Positions 27,149 through 34,915 of a DNA stretch of 57,403 nt are shown piece after piece (the stretch's first letter is position 1; every line of letters begins with the position of its first letter). The stretch is from Nitrospira sp. (lineage in GTDB: Bacteria; Nitrospirota; Nitrospiria; Nitrospirales; Nitrospiraceae), in the NCBI GenBank assembly GCA_029194675.1, contig JARFXP010000009.1, positions 1 to 57,403 of the forward strand, read 5' to 3'. The position numbers and the translations under genes were made by a program. The notes under the pieces were generated by a model. The model was not told the DNA's origin and did not search any database. It saw nothing but the letters and a program-made list of their open reading frames with translations.

Positions 27149-27583
27149 ATGAACTGGAGGTCAGTATTCCCAATTGCCGTCCTGCTACTGCTGAGCACAA
27201 GCGGATGCAGCTACCTCTTTTATCCACACGCAAAGGAATTTACTGAAAAGGCCAAGGGCGCAACAGGCGTCGAGACACTCATCAACCTGACCAATATGGC
27301 GGAAGCCACGGCCAACGCCGCCAAGGGAGGCAAGGGAGCCGATCAACCCTTCGACGATCTGCACAACCAGTTTCATGCGATCGACAACAGCATCTGCTGC
27401 GTCGAGAAATCGGTCAAGGAACAGCCGGCCTACGCACTGGCCGTCACACACAATAAAGAACTCAGGACGATTTTCAAACGGCTATGGAAATTCAAGAGCG
27501 ATCAGCCTCAACGGGATCAACACTTGGACCTCTTTGCGTCCGAACTCCAAGAGATGCGCCAGACTCTGGAAACCCTGAGGTAA
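27149..27583 (+). CDS. Hypothetical lipoprotein
   Basis: 144 residues with a signal peptide and lipobox STSGC (Cys20), so the mature protein should be lipid anchored. The mature part is helical: EFTEKAKGATGVETLINLTNMAEATANAAKGG, NQFHAIDNSICC and a C-terminal LDLFASELQEMRQTLETLR helix. The Ile-Cys-Cys pair near residue 91 is notable for a periplasmic protein. The ribosome site AAGGAGG lies before the ATG. Function unknown. Confidence 0.78.
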   Translation: MNWRSVFPIAVLLLLSTSGCSYLFYPHAKEFTEKAKGATGVETLINLTNMAEATANAAKGGKGADQPFDDLHNQFHAIDNSICCVEKSVKEQPAYALAVTHNKELRTIFKRLWKFKSDQPQRDQHLDLFASELQEMRQTLETLR

Positions 27584-27587
27584 CTTC

Positions 27588-28445
27588 ATGGCAGCGCCAT
27601 CGCCTGAGCAAGTCATCGATAATCAACGACAAGACTGGAACCGCGTCGCCGGTGGGTGGGAGAAGTGGGATCGCTTCTTCGATGAACAGATGGCATTCCT
27701 GAATCACCGGCTCGTGGGCGACGCCAGGCTGCGCAGTGGGCTTCGCGTGCTGGATCTGGGGTCGGGCACAGGCTATCCGGCACTCCTCGCCGCTCAGACA
27801 GTCGGAGTAGACGGAAGCGTTGTGGGCATCGACCTCGCCGAACATATGCTCACTATAGCGAAGAGAAAGGCAAAGCAATTGGGGTTGCATAACGTGACGT
27901 TCAGGGTCGGTGATGTCACCACCCTTCCGTTCGAATCCGCTTCCTTCGACGCCGTCACCAGCCGCTTCTGCCTCATGTTTCTCCCCGAAATTCCCAAAGC
28001 TGCTGCAGAAATTGTGCGTGTCCTGAAGCCGGGAAGCTGGGTCGCGGCAGCCGTCTGGTCCGCCCCGGAAAAGAACCCCTCGATCAGCCTTTCGATGGCA
28101 GCCGTCAAGCAGGTCATCGACCAGCCGTCGATGGACCCGATGGCGCCAGGCATCTTCCGTCTCGCTCAACCGGGCGACTTCGCCGGCATGTTGGAGAGAG
28201 CCGGCCTTACAGACATCACGGACCAGGAATTTCTTGGGGAGTGGTCCTACGGCTCAACCGATGAATATTATACGAGCCTGGTGGAGATTGCCGCCCCGGT
28301 CCAAAATCTCATGGCGACGCTGTCGGAAGCGCAACGGCTGGAGGTGAAACGCCTTATCATCACAGCTGCTTCGCAGTTCCAGCGCGGTGCCCGCATCACG
28401 TTCCCGATCGCCGCGCGGATGGTCGCCGGGCGCAAGCCCGGATGA
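27588..28445 (+). CDS. Class I SAM-dependent methyltransferase
   Basis: 285 residues, UbiE/MenG-like Rossmann methyltransferase: motif I LRVLDLGSGTGYPALLAA (about 52-69), an acidic end of beta-2 in VVGIDLAEHML, GDVTTLPFESASFDAVTSRFCLMFL for motifs II-III and VLKPGSWVAAAVW. The C-terminal third is a cap that would select the substrate, which cannot be predicted. It starts five bases after the lipoprotein stop and is followed after three bases by the TfoX-like gene, so it is in an operon. Confidence 0.9.
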   Translation: MAAPSPEQVIDNQRQDWNRVAGGWEKWDRFFDEQMAFLNHRLVGDARLRSGLRVLDLGSGTGYPALLAAQTVGVDGSVVGIDLAEHMLTIAKRKAKQLGLHNVTFRVGDVTTLPFESASFDAVTSRFCLMFLPEIPKAAAEIVRVLKPGSWVAAAVWSAPEKNPSISLSMAAVKQVIDQPSMDPMAPGIFRLAQPGDFAGMLERAGLTDITDQEFLGEWSYGSTDEYYTSLVEIAAPVQNLMATLSEAQRLEVKRLIITAASQFQRGARITFPIAARMVAGRKPG

Positions 28446-28448
28446 GGC

Positions 28449-28760
28449 ATGCCGACGAAGAGCGACGGCTTCAAAGACTTCATCCTAGATCAGCTGACAG
28501 AGCTGAACGGGGTGACCGCACGAGCCATGTTCGGAGGCTATGGGCTCTATCATGAGGCCAAGTTTTTCGGCATCATTCATAAAGGTCGTCTCTACTTCAA
28601 AGTGAGTGCGGCCACCGTACCCAATTACAAGGAACATGGCATGAAACCGTTCCGACCCAACGCCAAGCAAACACTCAAATCGTTTTATGAGGTCCCGATC
28701 GATGTGATCGAAGATGCGGAAGTCTTGACTCAATGGGCGACGGAAGCAGTCGAAAGATGA
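28449..28760 (+). CDS. TfoX/Sxy N-terminal domain protein
   Basis: 103 residues covering the TfoX N-terminal domain only: FILDQLTELNGVTARAMFGGYGLYH, IIHKGRLYFKVSAATVPNYKEHGMKPF, then a short helical end. Full TfoX regulates competence genes, but stand-alone N-terminal domains are widespread and their role is unclear. It lies between the methyltransferase (three bases) and the DUF488 gene (seven bases). Confidence 0.9.
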   Translation: MPTKSDGFKDFILDQLTELNGVTARAMFGGYGLYHEAKFFGIIHKGRLYFKVSAATVPNYKEHGMKPFRPNAKQTLKSFYEVPIDVIEDAEVLTQWATEAVER

Positions 28761-28767
28761 TCGGACC

Positions 28768-29319
28768 ATGTCGCAGGTTCTCTGGACCATCGGCCATTCG
28801 ACCAAACCAATCGACGAGTTTCTCGCACTCCTAAAGGCGCATGGCATTCAGCAACTTATCGACGTTCGTACCATTCCCCACTCTCGCCACAATCCTCAAT
28901 ACAATAACGAAGCGCTTTCAAAGAGCTTGCAGCATGAGGACTTGTCGTACAAGCACATGCCGAAGCTTGGTGGATTGCGTAAACCCAAGAAGGATTCCAT
29001 CAACACCGGCTGGCGAAATGCGAGCTTCCGCGGCTACGCGGATTACATGCAGACAGAGGGGTTTCGGAGAGCCTTGGACGAGTTGATGGTCGAGAGTCGA
29101 TCACAGCACACAGCTATCATGTGTGCGGAAGCAGTCCCCTGGCGGTGCCACCGATCCTTGATCGCCGACGCGTTAGTGACACGAGGATGGGAGGTCCGGC
29201 ATATCATGTCGGAGACGAAGGCCGATGCCCATGCCATAACATCATTCGCTGTGATCGAGCACGTCACCATCAGCTACCCTGCTCAGATTGATCTTGATCG
29301 CGCTCCTCGGCTCTTCTAG
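28768..29319 (+). CDS. DUF488 family protein
   Basis: 183 residues: WTIGHSTKPIDEFLALLKAHGIQQLIDVRTIPHSRHNPQYN at the N terminus and CAEAVPWRCHRSLIADAL in the C-terminal half, both DUF488 signatures. The conserved Cys/His (CAE...CHR) suggest metal or substrate binding; activity is undetermined. It is the last gene of the methyltransferase-TfoX-DUF488 run and is convergent with the amidase gene 146 bases on. Confidence 0.92.
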   Translation: MSQVLWTIGHSTKPIDEFLALLKAHGIQQLIDVRTIPHSRHNPQYNNEALSKSLQHEDLSYKHMPKLGGLRKPKKDSINTGWRNASFRGYADYMQTEGFRRALDELMVESRSQHTAIMCAEAVPWRCHRSLIADALVTRGWEVRHIMSETKADAHAITSFAVIEHVTISYPAQIDLDRAPRLF

Positions 29320-29465
29320 CCATGAAACAGTCTTGGCTAATCTGGTTATGAACACTGATGCCCCCCAGAGGACAGCCTCCCCTGCGCTCCCGCCGACCTC
29401 TTCCTTTTCTTCTTGACGATCCGATAAATATGCCCGACCCCTTTTCTCTCTTAAGACGGCATGGT

Positions 29466-30212
29466 TTATCTGCGCCTTTTACCTCTCGCACGGGAGCTCA
29501 CGCGGCGCCTGGGTCGTCGTTTCACTAGTGGACGACCAGTGTCACAACAGCGTGCGGACTTTGTGGTCTTCACCTTTGAGAGGGGTATCGCTCGTCTAAC
29601 CAACATTGGGACTGGTTCTGCCTCACCTTTGAGGACCAAACTCTTAAAGCGTTCCCAGTCGAACTGAGTGCCTGGGTCGGTCCGTCGGGTGGGATCGAGT
29701 TTCGCATGCGACACGACATACGTGAGATTCGGGTACTTCGCCCAACAGTAGCGAACGATTCGGGCGGTGGCTTCAACTTGCCAGGAAGAGAAGGGATCGT
29801 TCTCCTGACGGTTCACCACCTCAATGCCGAGCGACCAGTGATTCACTCGGGTTTCGCTATCATTGACATCCGGATGAGATACCGCATTCCGTACGTGCCA
29901 GGCCGCAAGCGCTTCCGGAACACAGGCCCACACGAGCTCACCGTGCTGCGGTTCGTCCTCATCCGGCACCAACCAATGAAATGAAGCCGGATTGTTCGAC
30001 CTCTTCATGACGGAGATCGCCCCCGCCGACGAGGATCCGGCCGTGGCGTGAATCACGACTGCTACTACGCCCATGATCGGATCGACAGATCGTTTGGTTG
30101 TGCAGTTCGACCAGTAGGGTTGAACACCAGGGTACCAGGGTTCGTTAAGCACCACTTCATTGGGGCGCTTCGACTTCGGGAGTCTGAAGTAGTAGTTGAT
30201 CGGATCAGACAT
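29466..30212 (-). CDS. N-acetylmuramoyl-L-alanine amidase (Amidase_2) at the end of the eCIS locus
   Basis: 248-residue peptidoglycan amidase, cleaving between muramic acid and the stem peptide. Zinc ligands are visible: His55 in AVVIHATAG, His169 in YVVSHAKLD and Asp179 in RRTDPG; Glu131 in LGIEVVN is the likely catalytic acid/base, with HVRNA (His106) also typical. ATG 30212 is chosen because GGAGG sits seven bases upstream and homology starts there; the frame extends to 30392 without coding character. The C-terminal 25 residues are very basic (RRPRRRVSSRARGKRRR). No signal peptide, as in phage endolysins. It follows a small membrane protein, recalling a holin-endolysin pair. Confidence 0.9.
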   Translation of the reverse strand: MSDPINYYFRLPKSKRPNEVVLNEPWYPGVQPYWSNCTTKRSVDPIMGVVAVVIHATAGSSSAGAISVMKRSNNPASFHWLVPDEDEPQHGELVWACVPEALAAWHVRNAVSHPDVNDSETRVNHWSLGIEVVNRQENDPFSSWQVEATARIVRYCWAKYPNLTYVVSHAKLDPTRRTDPGTQFDWERFKSLVLKGEAEPVPMLVRRAIPLSKVKTTKSARCCDTGRPLVKRRPRRRVSSRARGKRRR

Positions 30213-30435
30213 ATTACCTCCTTGGCCAAGGCTTTCTTGCGAGTCCGAACCTAAAAGGTTTGAATGACTCCCGATTTCTATCCATACCTTCATGCCGAAC
30301 ACGCATCTGCCTTCATGCCTCCCTGGATAATGACGATCGATGACTGGTCGAGACCCACTACAAGAGGAAGGAAGAACAAAAACCCTTGCCATTCCCAGGC
30401 AGACGATTCCGCTGCCAATGTGGCTTCCTATGGTC

Positions 30436-30933
30436 TTATGCTGCGGCTTCCTCTGCGGCCTTCTCTTTCCGTTCCAAGGGATTGCGGATCCCTAGCCTTG
30501 TGAAGAGCCGGAAGAAGGCATCACTTCCCCCGGCGAGAGCGAAAGCGGTGACAACCCGGCCGATTATAGGTGATTGGGAACAACCATCCTTTCCGCACAT
30601 TCCTAGAGCATCCAGAACGTCTTTCATCATGTTAAGGTCATAATTCCACACAACAAAAGCGGAAAAGAGAATCGCAAAAGGCGTCTTCCAGCCTTTACCT
30701 TCAAGATACCTGCTAAACAATCGCCAGTTGAACACGACGGTGAGTGCCATCTCCAAGACGGCGGATATCACGAGATACCCGAGCAAAGCAGAACCAAGCT
30801 TCGAATAGTCGGCTTGAGTGGAGGGAGGGGGATTAGGCCCCTGTGCATAACTGACCGGCAGTCCAAAGATAAATATGGGTGCGAGCATAGCAAGGAAAAG
30901 AATGAGTAGAAATATACTGATTTGAGTTCGCAT
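30436..30933 (-). CDS. Small membrane protein of the eCIS end cassette (holin-like position)
   Basis: 165 residues, not a family I recognise. An N-terminal hydrophobic segment (IFLLILFLAMLAPIFIFGLPVSYAQG) could be a signal peptide ending near AQG or a first helix; further helices are LGYLVISAVLEMALTVVFNW and TPFAILFSAFVVWNYDL, and a weaker one at VVTAFALAGGSDAFF. The charged C-terminal tail is RNPLERKEKAAEEAAA. It lies between the DUF6519 protein and the amidase, so it could move the amidase across the membrane (holin-like) or be a membrane partner of the DUF6519 protein. Both are inference. Confidence 0.72.
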   Translation of the reverse strand: MRTQISIFLLILFLAMLAPIFIFGLPVSYAQGPNPPPSTQADYSKLGSALLGYLVISAVLEMALTVVFNWRLFSRYLEGKGWKTPFAILFSAFVVWNYDLNMMKDVLDALGMCGKDGCSQSPIIGRVVTAFALAGGSDAFFRLFTRLGIRNPLERKEKAAEEAAA

Positions 30934-31006
30934 AAATTCCCCCTTCTCACCACAAAATAATCCTGAACTAGTTACTGTGAGAGTGGACCTCCGGTCTTCC
31001 CTCCAT

Positions 31007-32686
31007 TCATTCCTGCGATTGCCCTGACGGCGCTAGCCACTGGAGAAATACATTGTATAGGCTGGAGAGGACGAATCCAAAAATCCCCCCGATGCCTGTA
31101 TAGATAAACAATCGTAAGAAACTATCCGTTCCTATAGGTAAGTATTTCGGCAAGTATTCCACTCCAAACCAGACCACCCCAAGTAGGGCACCAGCAAGAG
31201 TCAGGGCAAGAACATTAAGACCAACCGGGGGTCTGAGCGGAGGTCCTACAGGAAGCCCAATAGGGGTAACAACATATCGGCAATCGTGTTCGACACAAAT
31301 CCGTCCATCATCTTCAGAAGTAATAAAAGCGAGCGGCGCGTAGTGATGGTCGATTCCGAATGGTTCCTGCTCCGCCGGAGTAGATTTACCGTTCCCATCA
31401 ATAGTCTGGGGCCACTCAATGTCACTCTTCGCGGTTCGAGCTGGAATCAACCAATAGTCTCCGCTCCTATACTCCGTCGCTTTTCCATTAGTCTGGCTGC
31501 TAAATTGGATCTCGATGCCATTCTCGAGCTCGATCCAGGCATCGTCAGTCCTTTTCTCCCGCACGAGAACAGCGCCGTCATTCAGCTCCCCATTGCGATC
31601 GCTGTGGTCCCACCGGCGCAGCACTGGATGGTAGGGATCTTTCTCACCATACTGACGTTCAGGCCCAGCATTGGCCTTGAGTGTTATGAGCGTATCCATC
31701 CCTCTCAAGTCGATGTTTTCTATTTGGTGCAAAACCCCGGGAACCCCTCTGAGGACATCTCGATCATCTACGATCTCTACCCAATCATCGATGTTCAATC
31801 CACCTCGGCTGTCGGTTCCAAAATAGCTTAAGGTGACGTTCAATCCGGCCATCGCTTGAATGGGACAGGCGAATGAGCCGTTGTCTCTTGACCACTTGAA
31901 GGTGACGCCAGGTTGTTCACCGGCAGTTCCTCTATGGATCTCAACACGGTAAAGCTGATTCTCGATGCCTCGGTATGGGAATTCTGGCTCTCGATTGGCA
32001 TCCGAGGCAAACTCGTAGGCACGCTTGACCCGCGAGCGGAGCTGTACGTTACTCTTATTCCGGAGCTGCTTATTCAATACTTCTTGCAGAGCATAACGTG
32101 CGAACTGTTTCCTTCTTTCTTGCACCCCCTGAGGATTGCGCGGCCATACCGCTTCAGCCTTTTCCATGCACTGCAAGGCTCTCTTTTGCGAGCGAACATG
32201 GTCGGCATCCTTGTCGTCGAGCCGAAGAGTCTTGACTTGCCAAATGACCTGCCCACGCGATGTCGTCTCAGCACCGCCCAGCGCCACCTCACGAATGCAA
32301 TCATCCTCTGCGACAGACACATGGCGCTCCCAGACATCGAGATAGACCAAATACATTCCAGCTTTGATCTTCTCGGACTCAGAAAGAGGATAATTCTTCT
32401 GCTGGTCGTACGCTTGGGCGTCATCATTTATGCATCCTATTCCCTGAACATAATAGCGCCCCTTCTTAATGAGGAAGCCCTTTTCACCGGGCTCAATCTT
32501 GAAACTAGTATCCGTCGTGCCTCCATGCGGTCCGATCACATCCCTGGTCAACGTGCGTATCGACTCCAAGAAAATAGCGACCTGCTCATTCCAATCCGCA
32601 TCAAGCTGAACACGCCCCTGCTGCATAAGCACGCGCGAGAACTGTTTCTCCTTATCGAAGGTCAGTCGAGAGAAATCACCTTTCAT
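31007..32686 (-). CDS. DUF6519 eCIS protein with C-terminal membrane helices
   Basis: 559 residues. It begins MKGDFSRLTFDKEKQFSRVL followed by MQQGRVQLDADWNEQ, the standard opening of DUF6519 proteins, which occur in eCIS loci next to baseplate genes; YLVYLDVWERHV and VEIHRGTAGEQPGVTFKWSRDNGS are further signatures. Their role is unsettled, probably baseplate or fibre related. Unusually the last 70 residues hold two hydrophobic helices (about 492-512, NVLALTLAGALLGVVWFGVEY, and 528-549, FIYTGIGGIFGFVLSSLYNV). This suggests a membrane anchor at the baseplate end. It starts nine bases after the P2-I-like gene stop. Confidence 0.85.
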   Translation of the reverse strand: MKGDFSRLTFDKEKQFSRVLMQQGRVQLDADWNEQVAIFLESIRTLTRDVIGPHGGTTDTSFKIEPGEKGFLIKKGRYYVQGIGCINDDAQAYDQQKNYPLSESEKIKAGMYLVYLDVWERHVSVAEDDCIREVALGGAETTSRGQVIWQVKTLRLDDKDADHVRSQKRALQCMEKAEAVWPRNPQGVQERRKQFARYALQEVLNKQLRNKSNVQLRSRVKRAYEFASDANREPEFPYRGIENQLYRVEIHRGTAGEQPGVTFKWSRDNGSFACPIQAMAGLNVTLSYFGTDSRGGLNIDDWVEIVDDRDVLRGVPGVLHQIENIDLRGMDTLITLKANAGPERQYGEKDPYHPVLRRWDHSDRNGELNDGAVLVREKRTDDAWIELENGIEIQFSSQTNGKATEYRSGDYWLIPARTAKSDIEWPQTIDGNGKSTPAEQEPFGIDHHYAPLAFITSEDDGRICVEHDCRYVVTPIGLPVGPPLRPPVGLNVLALTLAGALLGVVWFGVEYLPKYLPIGTDSFLRLFIYTGIGGIFGFVLSSLYNVFLQWLAPSGQSQE

Positions 32687-32695
32687 ACTCCACTC

Positions 32696-34915
32696 CTAAC
32701 TGGCGACAATAATTCCTGACTCCATTCCCGCCGGTATGTATTCGTTGAGACGAGCCTCTAAGTTCGCAAGGCGCTGAGGATAATGCAGGTCATGAAAGAC
32801 ACCCATTTCCCCTTCGTCATCAGCGCCACGCACGATTTCCTGTGGGCAGGATGCTGAGAGTTGACAGTACGTGGCAGTACCATATTGCTGGCTGGTGAAA
32901 GACGGGCGGATGCGGCTCCGTACGGCCCTTTGCGCGGCATCAACTTCCTGACGAGTAGGCTGCCGTTTCAACTCCACTCGAAGTCGCATTTTCGCATCCT
33001 GCTCGGCAAGATCCGGCTGGCACTGGTGACGGCTCGGTGTGCGGGATTCCGGCGGCACATAACAAAATCGCATCTCCCCGCGTTGACGACGATCGACCTG
33101 GACCCAGCTAGTAAAGATCGTATTAAGGGCTGCATCGATTGCATGCGCCCGAACCTGTCCTAATATCGTGCTGCGCTCGATGGCTAAAACAGCATGGGCG
33201 ACTTCATGATTCAGCGCACCCACAGCTGTCGCCCCATCACTACCGGAATCGATGACACTATTGACCAGAGCAATCTGGATCGGCTCGGTTCGGACCTCAT
33301 GCTGTGACACACACACCGGTCCAACGATAGAGGATTCAATAACGACTTTCCTCCCGATAGCTATCAGTTCCAGACTCGGAGAGCTACTTACCTGGTCTTC
33401 AACGTCCTGACTACTCGGAGCGCTTTCTCGGTCACGCGATTTGCGAGACATTACGGTGCAATGCCGGAGCAAAATCTCGGCTTGCGTGTTTTGTTCCTCG
33501 GTCGCCCCCTTCAGTACAAGGCTACCGTCTATCAAGAACCCATCGAGCAACAGCCTGCTCCCAGAATGTACCGTGACATCAAACGTCCCATGGATGACGG
33601 GACGGACAGCATTCGCGGCGCGCAGATGCAGGACTTGGTTTGCTTTTAGCCTCAAGACAACCCGTCCTCCGGGTATGTCAAACCATCCACTCTTAACAAC
33701 CTCGATCACGGCGTGAGATGGCTGGTCGCTTTCCCAATTTTGGAACGCAGTAATCAAATCTTGTCCGGGGTCGACCTTGTAGAGACTCGGGCTCGATTCT
33801 GTTGTCCCCGTCTTCCCCACCACTTGCATAATCGGGCGATCATACTCACCACCACCGATATCGGCGCTGAATCCATAATGATAGGAAACTCGCACCATTT
33901 TCGGAGGTTGGGCGAAGAGGAGCCGTCCGAGTTGAGGGTCCACTGCAACCCAAGACCGATTACCTTTGAACGAACAACTCCAACTACTAAGATCAGTGGG
34001 GACAATATCCTTCAAGTCGAGAGGTTCCTCGGCATCGTCGATCCAGATACAAAAACTCTTGCCTTCTCCGTAGTAGTCAGCCAACCGATCCCTGAGCGCA
34101 CGCCGGCGAATCGGTACCGGCAGGTTTATTTCGTCCGCGATGTGGGTTGGCGCTGGCTCTTCCACAGGCAAGGTATACAAGGGGACATCATGTCCAAACG
34201 CATCAAACGTAAACCTATACCATCCTTGTTTTGGGTCCGGAGCACCTGCCTGTACGGAAGTGACCGGATAGACCAGCGCCTGGGTTCGGCTGACTGAATA
34301 GGCCTTCAACCGCCAGACAAAAATGCCGACGTGAGTCGGATTGTACAAGCCTCGTGAGCGAGGGGAACCGAGACGACGGACATCGACCGTATGGGGCGTT
34401 TCATCGAATGGTGTGTTCAGACGATCAACGTCACCGCCAAGCCGGAGATCCACCAGATAGTTGCTGTACATCACGCGGTGTTTCAGTCCATAGCTTCCGG
34501 CAACAAGTCGGTAGAACTCCACCGCTCGCGCGGGCCATCCCGCAATATCGTTGGCAAGCAATTCTAACAGCGCGAGCGATCCCTTCCGGCGCCGATAGCG
34601 TAGAGTATTAGCAACTTCACGCCGCGAGACGAACACTGTATCTTGCGTACTTGGGCGCTCATAGTCGACAAAGCCACGTTCCCGTATTTCTGGCGCAGGT
34701 CGGTAGCCCACGAGGTCGCCGAGATAGGGCACGACCCAGTCATCACAGGTCTCGATAAACCAGTTCTCATAGAGACGTTCAATGTCGTGCTCGACAATAC
34801 CGATCTGATCGGCAATCACGCTCAGCAGTGCCTTTAGCGGTTGACCGGCTTCTTCGTCGCGCTGACGGTGCACGACCGGCAATAATGCATAGACCCGGTC
34901 ATCAGCCTCACTCAT
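32696..34915 (-). CDS. P2 gpI-like eCIS tail protein
   Basis: 739 residues. The N-terminal part (LLSVIADQIGIVEHDIERLYENWFIETCDDWVVPYLGDLVGY) is the conserved opening of tail proteins related to P2 gpI found in eCIS loci, which link baseplate to fibre. From about residue 400 the protein shows repeated valine-rich strands (VRPVIHGTFDVTVHSGSRLLLDG, IVGPVCVSQHE) like a beta-helix, as in fibre or pseudopilus parts. It overlaps the stop of the 1084-residue baseplate gene (ATGA at 34912-34915). No cargo-like domain is seen. Confidence 0.82.
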   Translation of the reverse strand: MSEADDRVYALLPVVHRQRDEEAGQPLKALLSVIADQIGIVEHDIERLYENWFIETCDDWVVPYLGDLVGYRPAPEIRERGFVDYERPSTQDTVFVSRREVANTLRYRRRKGSLALLELLANDIAGWPARAVEFYRLVAGSYGLKHRVMYSNYLVDLRLGGDVDRLNTPFDETPHTVDVRRLGSPRSRGLYNPTHVGIFVWRLKAYSVSRTQALVYPVTSVQAGAPDPKQGWYRFTFDAFGHDVPLYTLPVEEPAPTHIADEINLPVPIRRRALRDRLADYYGEGKSFCIWIDDAEEPLDLKDIVPTDLSSWSCSFKGNRSWVAVDPQLGRLLFAQPPKMVRVSYHYGFSADIGGGEYDRPIMQVVGKTGTTESSPSLYKVDPGQDLITAFQNWESDQPSHAVIEVVKSGWFDIPGGRVVLRLKANQVLHLRAANAVRPVIHGTFDVTVHSGSRLLLDGFLIDGSLVLKGATEEQNTQAEILLRHCTVMSRKSRDRESAPSSQDVEDQVSSSPSLELIAIGRKVVIESSIVGPVCVSQHEVRTEPIQIALVNSVIDSGSDGATAVGALNHEVAHAVLAIERSTILGQVRAHAIDAALNTIFTSWVQVDRRQRGEMRFCYVPPESRTPSRHQCQPDLAEQDAKMRLRVELKRQPTRQEVDAAQRAVRSRIRPSFTSQQYGTATYCQLSASCPQEIVRGADDEGEMGVFHDLHYPQRLANLEARLNEYIPAGMESGIIVAS

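Noticed and set aside
27492..28169. Minus-strand 225-codon frame opposite the methyltransferase
   Set aside because: The plus strand carries a clear SAM-binding motif; the reverse frame has no resemblance to a family.
29466..30392. 60-residue N-terminal extension of the amidase
   Set aside because: A strong ribosome site and homology start point to ATG 30212.
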